A stretch of DNA of 64,000 bases from CAYUYM01 sp964449305 (lineage in GTDB: Bacteria; Bacteroidota; Ignavibacteria; SZUA-365; CAYQST01), in the NCBI GenBank assembly GCA_964449305.1, contig CAYUYM010000004.1, positions 1 to 64,000 of the forward strand. The letters are read 5' to 3'. The notes below the pieces were generated by a model. That model had not been told where the DNA came from and ran no database searches. It worked only from the letters and a program-made list of their open reading frames with translations. Shown in pieces: positions 43,246 to 52,888 of the stretch; position 1 is the first letter of the stretch, and each line of letters begins with the position of its first letter. A program made the translations under genes and the position numbers.

Positions 43246-44625
43246 ATGAAACCCGAACACATTTTCGTTGTCGATGACGACATCACAACGCGCAGACTCC
43301 TGGAACACAGCATCGCCAAGCTTTGGGGCTATCGCACCAGTGCCTTCTCCAACGGCGAGGAATGCATCGAGAATCTCGGCGAGCAACCGAGTCTCATCAT
43401 CCTCGACATCATGATGGAGGGCATGACGGGCCTCGAAACACTGGAGCGGATCAAAGCCTACGATCCCCATCTCCCGGTCATCATGCTCTCGGCCCAGGAG
43501 AAGATTGATGTAGCCGTGGAGACGATGAAGCTCGGTGCGAAGGACTACTTCACCAAGCCCGTCAACCTCAAGCGCCTCGAGTTCGCCATCCGCAATGCGC
43601 TGGAAACCTACCAGCTCGCGGGGCGCGTGCAGCAGCTCCAGGAGACGCTGGAACGCACCTTCCATTTCGACAACATCGTCACGAACTCGGGGGCCATGCA
43701 GAATGTCCTGAAACTGGTGGACAAGGCCTGCAACAGCGACATCTCCGTGCTGATCGAGGGGGAATCGGGCACAGGCAAGGAGCTCATCGCGCGGGCGATC
43801 CATTTCAACGGCAGGCGGAGCCAGCGCCCCTTTGTGGTGGTGAACTGCGCCGCGATCCCGCGCGAACTGCTGGAGAGCGAGTTCTTCGGGCATGAACGCG
43901 GGGCCTTCACTGGTGCGGTGACCCGCAAGATCGGCAAGTTCGAGCAGGCCCACACCGGCACCATTTTTCTCGACGAGATCGGGGAGATGGAGGTGAGCCT
44001 CCAGGCCAAGCTCCTCCGCGTCATTCAACAGAAGCAGTTCGAGCGCGTCGGCGGCAACGAGGTGATCGAGACCGACGTGCGCATCATCTCAGCCACAAAC
44101 CGGGATCTGCGTCAGGCGTCGGAGGACAACCTCTTCCGCGAGGATCTCTACTACCGCGTCGCCACCTTCCCCATCAAGCTGCCGCCTCTGCGTGAGCGCC
44201 CGTCGGAAATCCCCCTGCTGGCCGAGCATTTCCTGCGCCTGTCGGAGCTCGCCGAGGGGCGTGAAGGCATGTCCATCGCCCCGGACGCACTTCAGGCGAT
44301 GATGGCCTACCCCTGGCCAGGCAACATCCGCGAGCTGCGCAGCGTGATCGAGCGCGCCGTGCTCATCGCCGACAGCACCGTCATCACCGTGTCCGACCTC
44401 CCGATGACGCTGCTCTCGCTGCGCAGGGAGCCCAGGCACGACGCGGGCCCGGTGCTGCGCTTCGCCAGCCGGTTCGACGTCGTCCCGCTCGAGCGCCTCA
44501 AGGCCGAGGCGGTGCGCCTCACGCTCCATCTCACCGACGGCAACATCGCCGAGTCGGCCAAGCTGCTCGACATCGGGCGCACCACTCTCTACGACCTCAT
44601 GAAGCGCCACGGCCTGACCGCCTGA
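43246..44625 (+). CDS. Sigma-54-dependent response regulator (NtrC family)
   Basis: A 459-residue protein. The receiver domain (about 1-120) has acidic residues 10-12, phospho-acceptor Asp54 in LIILDIMM and the conserved Lys in YFTKPVNL. The AAA+ domain has Walker A GESGTGKE, GAFTGA (the sigma-54 contact loop), Walker B-like TIFLDEIGEM and ATNRDLRQ. The C-terminal Fis-type helix-turn-helix is NIAESAKLLDIGRTTLYDLMKRHGL. It activates sigma-54 promoters after phosphorylation. The partner histidine kinase is not in the window. There is no ribosome site; a promoter -7 element ends three bases before the ATG. Confidence 0.95.
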   Translation: MKPEHIFVVDDDITTRRLLEHSIAKLWGYRTSAFSNGEECIENLGEQPSLIILDIMMEGMTGLETLERIKAYDPHLPVIMLSAQEKIDVAVETMKLGAKDYFTKPVNLKRLEFAIRNALETYQLAGRVQQLQETLERTFHFDNIVTNSGAMQNVLKLVDKACNSDISVLIEGESGTGKELIARAIHFNGRRSQRPFVVVNCAAIPRELLESEFFGHERGAFTGAVTRKIGKFEQAHTGTIFLDEIGEMEVSLQAKLLRVIQQKQFERVGGNEVIETDVRIISATNRDLRQASEDNLFREDLYYRVATFPIKLPPLRERPSEIPLLAEHFLRLSELAEGREGMSIAPDALQAMMAYPWPGNIRELRSVIERAVLIADSTVITVSDLPMTLLSLRREPRHDAGPVLRFASRFDVVPLERLKAEAVRLTLHLTDGNIAESAKLLDIGRTTLYDLMKRHGLTA

Positions 44626-44665
44626 AGGCCGCCATCCCCACCCGTCCACCAACCATCGTCGTTCC

Positions 44666-47629
44666 ATGTCGCCTGCCTACTCCATGACACGTGTGTGCAT
44701 CGCGGCCGTGGTTCTCACCCTCCGTCTCGCAGCACAACCCGCCTCCTCCCTCACCAGCCATGTCAATCCGTTCATCGGCACCGGCGGGCATGGGCACACC
44801 TGGCCCGGCGCCGGCTGGCCCTTCGGCATGGTGCAGCTGAGTCCGGACACACGCGTCGAGGGCTGGGATGCCTGCGCCGGCTACCACGACAGCGACAACG
44901 CCATTCTCGGGTTCAGCCACACCCACCTCAGCGGCACCGGCGTGCCGGACTACGGCGACATCCTCCTCATGCCGCTCGCCGGCGACAAGATCCAGTGGTT
45001 CCGCAACAAGAGGCTCGACCGCAAGGCCGTCGCCGCACGCTTCAGTCACGAGAACGAGTCCGCCTCGCCGGGGTACTACTCCGTCACCCTTCAGAACAAA
45101 ATCCGGGCCGAGCTCACCGTGACACCCCGCACCGGTGCGCACCGCTATTCCTACCCCCGGGGCCAGCGCCCCGCTGTGTTCATCGACCTCGCCCACGGCC
45201 TCGGTCCCGATGTGGTGAAGGAGGCCGCGTTCATGCTCACCAGCCCCACCGAGGTGGTCGGCCGGCGCATCTCGAGCGGCTGGGCGAAGGAGCAGCACGT
45301 CTACTTCGTGATCCGCTTCTCCGCAGACATCGTGGACGGCTTCCTCTACCGCAACCGCGAATACGTCAGCAGGAAGGACTCCATCTCGGGCACCGACATC
45401 GCCGCCGTCCTGCGCTTCGACGCCCGCACCGACAGCGTGCTCCAGGTGGCCGTCGGCATCTCGTCGGTGAGCATCGACAACGCCCGCATGAACCTTGACC
45501 GCGAGCAACCCCGCTGGGCCTTTGCCGCGCTCCGCGGGCAGGCGGACAAGGCATGGGAGCGCGAACTCGGACGCATCCGCGTGGAGGGTGGCACGCCCGA
45601 GGAGATGACGACCTTCACCACCGCGCTCTATCACACCATGCTCACACCCAATCTCGCCAGCGATGTGGACGGACGCTACCGTGGCATGGACGGACGCATC
45701 CACACGGCACGGGGCTTCGACATGTACTCCGTCTTTTCCCTGTGGGACACGTTCCGCGCCGAGCACCCGCTTCTCACCCTCATCGATCCGCAGCGCACGG
45801 GTGACTTCGTTGCCTCGCTCCTCGCGCGGTATGATGAATCCGGCGCGCTGCCGGTGTGGGAGCTTGCGGCCAACGAGACCTGGTGCATGATCGGCTACCA
45901 TTCCGTGCCCGTCATCGTCGATGCATGGATGAAGGGTGTGCGCGGCTTCGACGCCGGCAGGGCGCTGCGGGCCATGATCGCCAGTGCATCGCTCGACCAT
46001 TTTGGCATGGCAGCCTATCGGCGGCATGGTTTCATCCCCGGCGAGCTGGAATCCGAATCCGTGTCCAAGACGCTGGAATACGCCTACGACGACTGGTGCA
46101 TTGCACGCTTCGCGGCAGCCATGAAACGCGACCGGGAGGCGCGCATCTTTCTTGAGCGCTCGCTGAGCTGGCGCAATGTGTTCGATCCGGTCACGGGCTT
46201 CATGCGGCCGCGCATGAATGGCGGCTGGGACACGCCGTTCGATCCGGCCATGGTGAACCACCACTTCACCGAGGCCAACAGCTGGCAGTACAGCTTCTTC
46301 GTCCCGCACGACGTGCAGGGCCTCATGCGCCTCATGGGCGGAAGGGCGCGCCTGCTCACGAAGCTCGACTCCCTTTTCTCCACCTCCGACAAGCTCACCG
46401 GCAGGCAGCAGGCCGACATCACCGGCCTCGTGGGGCAGTATGCACAGGGGAACGAACCGAGCCATCACGTCGCCTACCTGTTCGCGCTCGCCGGTGCGCC
46501 GTGGAAGACGCAGGCCATGGTGCGGCACATCATGGCCACGCTCTACACGCCCGCCCCCGACGGCCTCTGCGGCAACGACGACTGCGGCCAGATGTCCGCG
46601 TGGTATGTGATGAGCGCGCTCGGGTTCTATCCCGTGACGCCCGGCACCACGGATTACGTCATCGGCAGCCCCCTCTTCCGGTCCGCCACCATTTCACTTC
46701 CCAACCGGAAGAGCTTCGTGATCGAGGCCCCGGACAACGGGCCGCAGAACGTCCACATCGGATCGGCCACCCTCAACGGCGTCCCTCATCCCACATCCCT
46801 GCTGTCGCACGAGGCCATCGTGAACGGCGGTCGGCTCACACTCGCCATGCAGCCCGCCCCCGACACGCTCCGCTCCACGTCGGAAGCCGACTGCCCCGTC
46901 ACCAGTGTGGACCTGCCATACGCCGCGGCCCCCGTCATCAGCGCACCGAGGCGCGTGTTCCAGGATTCGGTGCAGGTCTCCATCACGGGGGCGGGCAACA
47001 TCAGCTGGGCGATCGACGGCGACCCCACAATGCCCGGTGCGCAGGCCTACCGCGAGCCCTTCACCGTGAACCGCACCTGCACCGTGTCGGCCGTCGTGCT
47101 CGGCTCCATGGGGGAGGTGAGCCACGTGACGACAGCCTCCTTCCTGCGGCACGTTCCCATCGGCACCATCGCCCTGCAGACGCGTTACAAGCCGCAGTAC
47201 ACCGCGGGGGGCGACAATGCCCTGATCGATGGTGTGCGTGGTGGTGTGGATTTCCGCACAGGCACCTGGCAGGGATACGAGGGGGACGACCTCATCGCCG
47301 TGGTGGATCTCGGCACCGGGACGACCATCGACAGCGTGTCGCTCGGCTGCCTGCAGGACAACAACTCCTGGATCTTTTTCCCGACGCAGATCCAGTTCTC
47401 CTTCTCCACCGATGGGACGCAGTTTGCGCAGCCGCAGTCGGTGCGCATTGATGTGGATCCAAAGGCCGGGGGGGCGCTCATCCGCGAAGCACGGGCGGCG
47501 ACACCCGGCGTGCATGCGCGGTATGTGAAGGTGTTCGCGAAGAACATGCGCACCTGCCCGGCATGGCACAAGGGCGCCGGCGGCCCGGCATGGCTCTTCG
47601 TGGACGAGCTCACCATCCACGCCCGGTGA
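44666..47629 (+). CDS. GH92 alpha-mannosidase, secreted
   Basis: A 987-residue protein. A signal peptide (VCIAAVVLTLRLAAQP) begins at ATG 44666 or 44684. The N-terminal GH92 beta-sandwich begins VNPFIGTGGHGHTWPGA and FGMVQLSPDTR, with GWDACAGYHDSDNAILGFSHTHLSGTG. The (alpha/alpha)6 barrel has FSLWDTFRAEHPLLTLI, GNEPSHHVAYLF and GNDDCGQMSAWYVMSALGFYPV, the catalytic-base region of calcium-dependent exo-alpha-mannosidases. After about residue 750 there is a chitobiase-like beta domain and a discoidin-like C-terminal domain. It trims alpha-mannose from N-glycans or mannan. The linkage specificity cannot be read from sequence. The next glycosidase gene starts 6 bases on. Confidence 0.95.
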   Translation: MSPAYSMTRVCIAAVVLTLRLAAQPASSLTSHVNPFIGTGGHGHTWPGAGWPFGMVQLSPDTRVEGWDACAGYHDSDNAILGFSHTHLSGTGVPDYGDILLMPLAGDKIQWFRNKRLDRKAVAARFSHENESASPGYYSVTLQNKIRAELTVTPRTGAHRYSYPRGQRPAVFIDLAHGLGPDVVKEAAFMLTSPTEVVGRRISSGWAKEQHVYFVIRFSADIVDGFLYRNREYVSRKDSISGTDIAAVLRFDARTDSVLQVAVGISSVSIDNARMNLDREQPRWAFAALRGQADKAWERELGRIRVEGGTPEEMTTFTTALYHTMLTPNLASDVDGRYRGMDGRIHTARGFDMYSVFSLWDTFRAEHPLLTLIDPQRTGDFVASLLARYDESGALPVWELAANETWCMIGYHSVPVIVDAWMKGVRGFDAGRALRAMIASASLDHFGMAAYRRHGFIPGELESESVSKTLEYAYDDWCIARFAAAMKRDREARIFLERSLSWRNVFDPVTGFMRPRMNGGWDTPFDPAMVNHHFTEANSWQYSFFVPHDVQGLMRLMGGRARLLTKLDSLFSTSDKLTGRQQADITGLVGQYAQGNEPSHHVAYLFALAGAPWKTQAMVRHIMATLYTPAPDGLCGNDDCGQMSAWYVMSALGFYPVTPGTTDYVIGSPLFRSATISLPNRKSFVIEAPDNGPQNVHIGSATLNGVPHPTSLLSHEAIVNGGRLTLAMQPAPDTLRSTSEADCPVTSVDLPYAAAPVISAPRRVFQDSVQVSITGAGNISWAIDGDPTMPGAQAYREPFTVNRTCTVSAVVLGSMGEVSHVTTASFLRHVPIGTIALQTRYKPQYTAGGDNALIDGVRGGVDFRTGTWQGYEGDDLIAVVDLGTGTTIDSVSLGCLQDNNSWIFFPTQIQFSFSTDGTQFAQPQSVRIDVDPKAGGALIREARAATPGVHARYVKVFAKNMRTCPAWHKGAGGPAWLFVDELTIHAR

Positions 47630-47635
47630 TCCATC

Positions 47636-50600
47636 GTGGACCGCAGGAGCTTCCTCAAACGGACGACGACCGGGCTTGCCGCGGCGGGCCTGCTGAAGCC
47701 ATTCGCCGCGGCCGCCGACACGGGTGAAGCGGACGCATCGCCCCCTGCACGCATCGCGCTGTTCCACGACCCCGGCTTTCCCACGGTGGATGGCTGCGTC
47801 ACCGCGGCCGTGCTGCATGAGGCGCTCGGCGGGATGGACGTCCAGAGGCTCGACGCGCAGAGTCTGCGCACGCGCCTGACACCAGCGGCCTTCGACATCC
47901 TGGTGATGGCGCACGGCTCCGCCTTTCCGCTTTCCGCCTCCGACACCGTGCATGCCTTCCTCGCCGCGGGCGGGAGCTGGGTCCAGCTCGGCGGCGTCCC
48001 GCTTGCGCGTCCCGTGCGGCGCCGACGCGGCGCCTGGCGGGTGGATGACGCGACCGTGGTGCATCACCGCCGGCTCGGCATCACGCAGTCAGACACCGTT
48101 GACGTGACGTCCATCATGCAGGCCACCGTGGATCCGCTGCTGCCCCAGGGGCACGACGGGGCGTGGAATCCCATCCGCGTCTTTCCTCTCCAGTGCATCC
48201 TCACCGAGGGGAGACACTTCCCGGACGAGGACGGCAGCGACGGCCCCCGCCACGCGCTCATCCGCCCGCTCGTGTCGCTCGCAGGCCCCGATGCGCGCAG
48301 CCTCGCCGCGCCGGTCGTGCTCATCGACCGCATCGCCGGGCACTTCGAGGGGGGACGCTGGGTCATCGCCGGCTACGAGGGCGCCATGTCGCCATCATGT
48401 CTGCGGGCCCTGCTTCGCATCGCCACCGACAGCCCCATCGACGCGCGCATCGCGCCGACCTACGCCTGCCATCACGCGGGAGAGACGCCCGGTGTCCACG
48501 TGACCGCGTCGCTCCACGGACGGCGGGCGCTGTCACAGAGCGGCGATGCGCACATCACCGTGACCGATGAGGCGGGCCGTGTGCTGTGGACGCACGCGGT
48601 GTCCCTCGCACGCCGGCGTCAGCCGGGCCGTGTGATGTTCGAGGCGTCCGTGGCCCTGCCAGCGACGCTGGCCGCGCAGCTCGCCCCGGGGTACCACGAG
48701 GTGGACTGCCGCATCGATCTGCGCCAGCCCGACGCAGACACGCGTGTGACGCGCTGCACGACGGGCTTCTGGATGGAGGACGCGGTGCTGTTCGCCTCGG
48801 GCTCCCCCGTGCGAATGGGGCATGACATGTTTGAGCGCGACGGCGCGCCCTTTCTTGTGACGGGCACAACGTACATGGCCGGCGATGTGCACCGGCGCTT
48901 CCTGCTGGATCCGAACCCGGCGGTGTGGATGCGTGACATGGCTGCGATGACGGCCGCGGGCGTCACCATGCTCCGTACCGGCATCTGGACGGGGTGGCGA
49001 CTCCACGCCGCAAACAACGGGCAGCCGCACGAGGCGGTGCTGCGTGCCTTGGAGGCCTTCATCCTCACCTGCCGCAGGCACGACCTGCCGCTGATCTTCA
49101 CGTTCTTCTCCTTCCTCCCCGAGGCCTTCGGCGGCGACAACGCCTTCCTCGATCCGCGCGCCGTGGAGGGACAGAGCCGCTTTGTGCGCGGCATCGTGGA
49201 GCGCTGTCGCACGGCCCCCACGCTCCTGTGGGACTTCATCAACGAGCCCTCGTTCTGCTCGCCGAAAAAGCTGTGGCAGTGCCGCCCCAACGGTGACCGC
49301 CACGAGGTGGCAGCATGGAACGCCTGGCTGGCACGGCGCCACCCCGCCGAATCCGATCAGGAGCGTGCGGAGGACATCGGCACGTCCTGGGGCTGCCTCA
49401 CCTCATTGCCCGCCACCCTGCCCGATGAGGCCGACTTCAACGACGCCAACCTGCTCTGCCGGCGGCATCCGTTCAAGGCCCTGGACTACCGCCTCTTTGC
49501 GCAGCACGCCTTCACCGCATGGGCGGCAACCATGGCCGCCATCGTGCGCCGACACGGGCATCCGGAGCAGACCGTCACCGTTGGGCAGGACGAGGGTGGC
49601 ACGCTGGAGCGCCCATCACCACAGTTCCACGCCGATGCGGTGGACTTCACCTGCGTCCACAATTGGTGGTTCAACACGGACCTCGTGTGGGACAGCGTGA
49701 TGACGGGTGTTCCGGGAAAACCGCACCTGGTGGAGGAGACGGGGGCGATGATGTATGAGACGATGGATGGAATGCCGTGGAGAAGCGGGGAGGAGGTGTC
49801 CGCCCTTGTGGAGCGGAAGTTCATGATCTCCGCCTTCGTCAATGGAAGCGGCTTTGTCCAGTGGTGCTGGAACACGAACGTGTACATGGATTCCGACAAT
49901 GAAGCGGCGATCGGCTTCCTGCGCGCCGATGGTTCGGCCAAGCCGGAGCTGCATGCGTTCATGCGCTTCGCCGCCTTTGCCGCGCGCATCGCCCCGCATC
50001 TGCGCGGAGCACGGAGGGATGATGTGCTCATGGTGATCCCGCATGCCAACATGTTCGCCACACGGAGCACGGCCATGGAGGCCACGCGGCGCGCCGTGCG
50101 CACCATGTGGCATGACTGCGGCATCCCGATGGCCGCCATCTCGGAGTACCGCGTCGCAGCGCTGACGGAGTCACCACGGTTGTTCATCGTCCCCGCACCG
50201 CGTCTCATCAACGCCGCGGCATGGGAGGCGCTGCTCGGCTTCGTCTCGCGCGGGGCCGCACTGCTCCTCACCGGGCCGCTCGACCGCGACGACCACGGGC
50301 GCCCGGCGCGTCTGCTGGAGATGGCCGGGCTCACGGCCTCCACGGCCCGCGTCGGTGCCATGGAGGAGCTGCACATCGGCGGTGTGCGCCATCTGCTGCC
50401 CTACACGGGTGAGAAGGTGCACCGCATCGAGAGGGGCGTGGACGGCCCCGTGGCGCTGGTGCGCAGCGTGTCGCATGGAGGGGGGCGCATCATCTGGTCG
50501 CCGCTTCCCGTGGAGCTTTCCGATGCCACGGAGCCGACAACAGCGCTGTACCGCCTTGCGCTGAAGGAGGCGGGCATCGAACCCGCGTTTCGCATCACGC

Positions 50601-50803
50601 CGGCCGTGCCGATCCTCGTCATCCCCCACAGCCACGACGGAGCGATGCTTTATGCCCTCGTGTCGGAGAGTGCGGAGGATGCCGACATCGAGCTCACCGA
50701 CGCCGCCACAGGCTCAACGCACAGCATCCGCGTCCCCGCGCGGCGCACCGCCTGCGTCATCATCGACCGGACCACCGGCGCGGAGCTCGCCCGGCTGGGG
50801 TGA
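47636..50803 (+). CDS. Tat-exported clan GH-A glycoside hydrolase
   Basis: A 1055-residue protein starting at GTG 47636. The Tat signal is RRSFLKR followed by TGLAAAGLL. Residues 35-240 look like a ThuA or glutamine-amidotransferase-like Rossmann domain (RIALFHDPGFPTVDG, FDILVMAHGSAFPL, AAGGSWVQLGG). The barrel has MLRTGIWTGWRL, a probable acid/base Glu near residue 537 (DFINEPSF) and a nucleophile Glu near 700-701 (HLVEETGAM). A GH42-like trimerisation domain follows (AAISEYRVAAL, FVSRGAALLLTGPLD). The family cannot be fixed among GH2, GH5 and GH42-like groups. Context points to glycan breakdown with GH92. Confidence 0.75.
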   Translation: MDRRSFLKRTTTGLAAAGLLKPFAAAADTGEADASPPARIALFHDPGFPTVDGCVTAAVLHEALGGMDVQRLDAQSLRTRLTPAAFDILVMAHGSAFPLSASDTVHAFLAAGGSWVQLGGVPLARPVRRRRGAWRVDDATVVHHRRLGITQSDTVDVTSIMQATVDPLLPQGHDGAWNPIRVFPLQCILTEGRHFPDEDGSDGPRHALIRPLVSLAGPDARSLAAPVVLIDRIAGHFEGGRWVIAGYEGAMSPSCLRALLRIATDSPIDARIAPTYACHHAGETPGVHVTASLHGRRALSQSGDAHITVTDEAGRVLWTHAVSLARRRQPGRVMFEASVALPATLAAQLAPGYHEVDCRIDLRQPDADTRVTRCTTGFWMEDAVLFASGSPVRMGHDMFERDGAPFLVTGTTYMAGDVHRRFLLDPNPAVWMRDMAAMTAAGVTMLRTGIWTGWRLHAANNGQPHEAVLRALEAFILTCRRHDLPLIFTFFSFLPEAFGGDNAFLDPRAVEGQSRFVRGIVERCRTAPTLLWDFINEPSFCSPKKLWQCRPNGDRHEVAAWNAWLARRHPAESDQERAEDIGTSWGCLTSLPATLPDEADFNDANLLCRRHPFKALDYRLFAQHAFTAWAATMAAIVRRHGHPEQTVTVGQDEGGTLERPSPQFHADAVDFTCVHNWWFNTDLVWDSVMTGVPGKPHLVEETGAMMYETMDGMPWRSGEEVSALVERKFMISAFVNGSGFVQWCWNTNVYMDSDNEAAIGFLRADGSAKPELHAFMRFAAFAARIAPHLRGARRDDVLMVIPHANMFATRSTAMEATRRAVRTMWHDCGIPMAAISEYRVAALTESPRLFIVPAPRLINAAAWEALLGFVSRGAALLLTGPLDRDDHGRPARLLEMAGLTASTARVGAMEELHIGGVRHLLPYTGEKVHRIERGVDGPVALVRSVSHGGGRIIWSPLPVELSDATEPTTALYRLALKEAGIEPAFRITPAVPILVIPHSHDGAMLYALVSESAEDADIELTDAATGSTHSIRVPARRTACVIIDRTTGAELARLG

Positions 50804-50945
50804 AGGGGCCAGGGAGGGGCCCGGAGAATGACGAATGGGCGGGGGAGGGGCACGACAGGTTCTTTCCGCCCTTGTGATGAAGGAATCATCCTGCCCATCG
50901 TGTCTGACTTCAGACCACGGCAGTCCCCACCAGCACTTCTCCACC

Positions 50946-50976
50946 TTGCGTGTCGGAAGGGGATTGCCTACCTTCG
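50946..50976 (+). promoter_or_regulatory. Bacteroidota-type promoter of the asparaginase gene
   Basis: TTG (50946-50948), 20 bases, then TACCTTCG (50969-50976). The start codon follows 35 bases later. This suggests transcription separate from the two glycosidase genes. Confidence 0.5.
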
Positions 50977-51011
50977 GGCATTCCGTTGACATCCCCATCT
51001 CCGGAGGCCCC

Positions 51012-52007
51012 ATGCGACGTAGAACCTTCCTTTCAACCGCGGCATGCGCAGGCGCCGCGGCGATGACCGGCGGACTGACCCGCGTGGGCAGGGCGCTCGC
51101 GGCGCCCGCTCCACGTCCCGCCACCGGTCGCCCGGTCGTCATCTCCACCTGGGACTACGGCAACGCCGTCACGGAGACGGCGTGGGACATCCTCCGCCGC
51201 GGCGGGAGCGCACTCGATGCCGTCGAGGCTGCTGTGCGCATTCCCGAGGCGGACCCGAAGGTGACCTCCGTCGGCTTTGGTGGTTTGCCGGACAGGGATG
51301 GCCGCGTCACCCTCGATGCCTCCATCATGGACGGCGATCTCCGCTGCGGGTCCGTCGTCTTCCTCGAGCACATCATGCACCCTGTTTCCGTCGCCCGCCT
51401 CGTGATGGAGAAGACACCGCATGTCATGCTCGCGGGCGAGGGCGCGCTGCAGTTCGCGCTCGCCAACGGCTTCCCGCGGGAGAACCTCCTCACCCCCGAG
51501 GCCGGGGCAGCATGGAAGGCCTGGCGCAGCACGGGCGGCGGGCACCCAGCGCCCCCACCGGGCGACAACCATGACACCATCGGCCTCCTCGCCATCGATG
51601 CACGGGGCCGCATGGCGGGGGCATGCACCACGTCGGGGCTCCGATGGAAGATCCACGGCCGTGTGGGCGACTCCCCCATCATTGGTGCCGGCCTGTATGT
51701 GGACAACGAGGCCGGAGCCGCCACTGCCACCGGCATCGGCGAGTCTGTGATCCGCATCGCCGGCAGCTTCCTCATTGTCGAGTACATGCGCAATGGGAAG
51801 TCACCTGAGGAGGCCATCCGCCTCACCATCGAACGCCTGCTCCGCCGCCAACCCTGGTACTCAGACCCCGCCGACTTCATCGCCGGTTTCATCGCAATGA
51901 ACACGCACGGCGACGTCGCTGCCATGAGCTGCAACAAGGGGCTTCAGTACTCCCTCAACACCGACGGCAGGAACACCGTGCACGACGCGCCCTTCGTGAA
52001 ACGCTGA
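51012..52007 (+). CDS. N4-(beta-N-acetylglucosaminyl)-L-asparaginase
   Basis: A 331-residue Ntn hydrolase with a Tat-like signal (MRRRTFLSTAACAGAAAM). It cleaves the bond between asparagine and GlcNAc in glycopeptides, after self-cleavage before the nucleophile Thr. HDTIGLLAIDARGRMAGACTTSGLRWKIHGRVGDSPIIGAGLYVDN holds that Thr (in HDTIG) and the substrate loop. The N-terminal half has GGSALDAVEAAVRIPEAD and VGFGGLPDRDG. The family is well known from Flavobacterium. GGAGG lies 5 bases before ATG 51012. The upstream two genes supply glycosidases that would expose this substrate. Confidence 0.93.
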   Translation: MRRRTFLSTAACAGAAAMTGGLTRVGRALAAPAPRPATGRPVVISTWDYGNAVTETAWDILRRGGSALDAVEAAVRIPEADPKVTSVGFGGLPDRDGRVTLDASIMDGDLRCGSVVFLEHIMHPVSVARLVMEKTPHVMLAGEGALQFALANGFPRENLLTPEAGAAWKAWRSTGGGHPAPPPGDNHDTIGLLAIDARGRMAGACTTSGLRWKIHGRVGDSPIIGAGLYVDNEAGAATATGIGESVIRIAGSFLIVEYMRNGKSPEEAIRLTIERLLRRQPWYSDPADFIAGFIAMNTHGDVAAMSCNKGLQYSLNTDGRNTVHDAPFVKR

Positions 52008-52046
52008 CCACCCCCATTTCCATCACCCTCATCTCCGACGCACACC

Positions 52047-52859
52047 ATGAAACCGCTCCTCCCCCTGCTCGCCGTCGTCACCGCTCTCATCCTCATCTCC
52101 TGCTCCGACGACAGCACATCGCCCGACATCCATCTCCCCGCCGAGTTGCTGCGCGCCGTGCAGCTGGTGGACATGGCACTCGACACGCTGGAGGAGGCAG
52201 ACATCCTCGCCGCCTCCCAGCTCGCCACAGTCCTGCCCGACACGGTGGCGGCACGGCCCATCCTCCAAGCTGCCGTCGCGAAATCCCCGCTGGACATCGA
52301 GTACGCCTTCATCACCACGCAGGGCATCATGCAGGTGGTGGAGCCGGCACGCTACCTCCACGTGCAGGGTTCCGACATCAGCGGGCAGGAGCACATCATC
52401 CGGCTGTTCCAGACACGCCAGCCGGTGTTGAGCGCCACCTTCCGCGCGGTGGAGGGCTTCCACGCCGCGGTCATGGCGCACCCGGTGCTCAAGGGGACGT
52501 CGTTGCTCGGCGGGGTCACCGCGCTCTTCTTCCCCGGGGAGCTGATCCACCGCGTGATCAGCCCACTCATCACAGACAAGAGCTGGGAGATATGGGTGAT
52601 GGAGAAGGGCGGCCGTGTGCTCTGGGATCAGGACAGCGCCGAGATCGGCCTCAACGTCATCACGGACTCGCTGTACCAGCCGTTCACGGACCTTGTGCGA
52701 GCGGCGAAGGAGATCGACAGCACTCCATCGGGGCGCACGGAATACACGTTCTTCTCCGCCGGCAGCACCATTCCCGTCCGCAAGCTCACCTACTGGGCCA
52801 CCATCGTGGAATACGGCATGGAATGGAAGGTGGTGTGGGTGAAGCCGATCATCGAGTGA
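52047..52859 (+). CDS. Lipoprotein with a Cache-like domain
   Basis: A 270-residue protein. The signal peptide ends LILISCSDD, a lipobox. An N-terminal helical stretch (RAVQLVDMALDTLEEADIL) is followed by an alpha/beta domain resembling dCache sensors (LDIEYAFITTQGIMQVVEPARYLHVQGSDIS, then IHRVISPLITDKSWEIWVMEKGGRVLWDQD). No membrane-spanning kinase or chemoreceptor part is present, so any sensing would be through a partner. The family assignment is tentative. It lies 39 bases after the asparaginase stop, probably in the same transcript. Confidence 0.68.
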   Translation: MKPLLPLLAVVTALILISCSDDSTSPDIHLPAELLRAVQLVDMALDTLEEADILAASQLATVLPDTVAARPILQAAVAKSPLDIEYAFITTQGIMQVVEPARYLHVQGSDISGQEHIIRLFQTRQPVLSATFRAVEGFHAAVMAHPVLKGTSLLGGVTALFFPGELIHRVISPLITDKSWEIWVMEKGGRVLWDQDSAEIGLNVITDSLYQPFTDLVRAAKEIDSTPSGRTEYTFFSAGSTIPVRKLTYWATIVEYGMEWKVVWVKPIIE

Positions 52860-52888
52860 GGATGGAGTGACGCATCACCTGGCGCCGG

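Noticed and set aside
44597..46528. A 643-codon minus-strand frame opposite GH92
   Set aside because: GH92 motifs are unmistakable on the plus strand. The antisense frame is a composition effect of high third-position GC.
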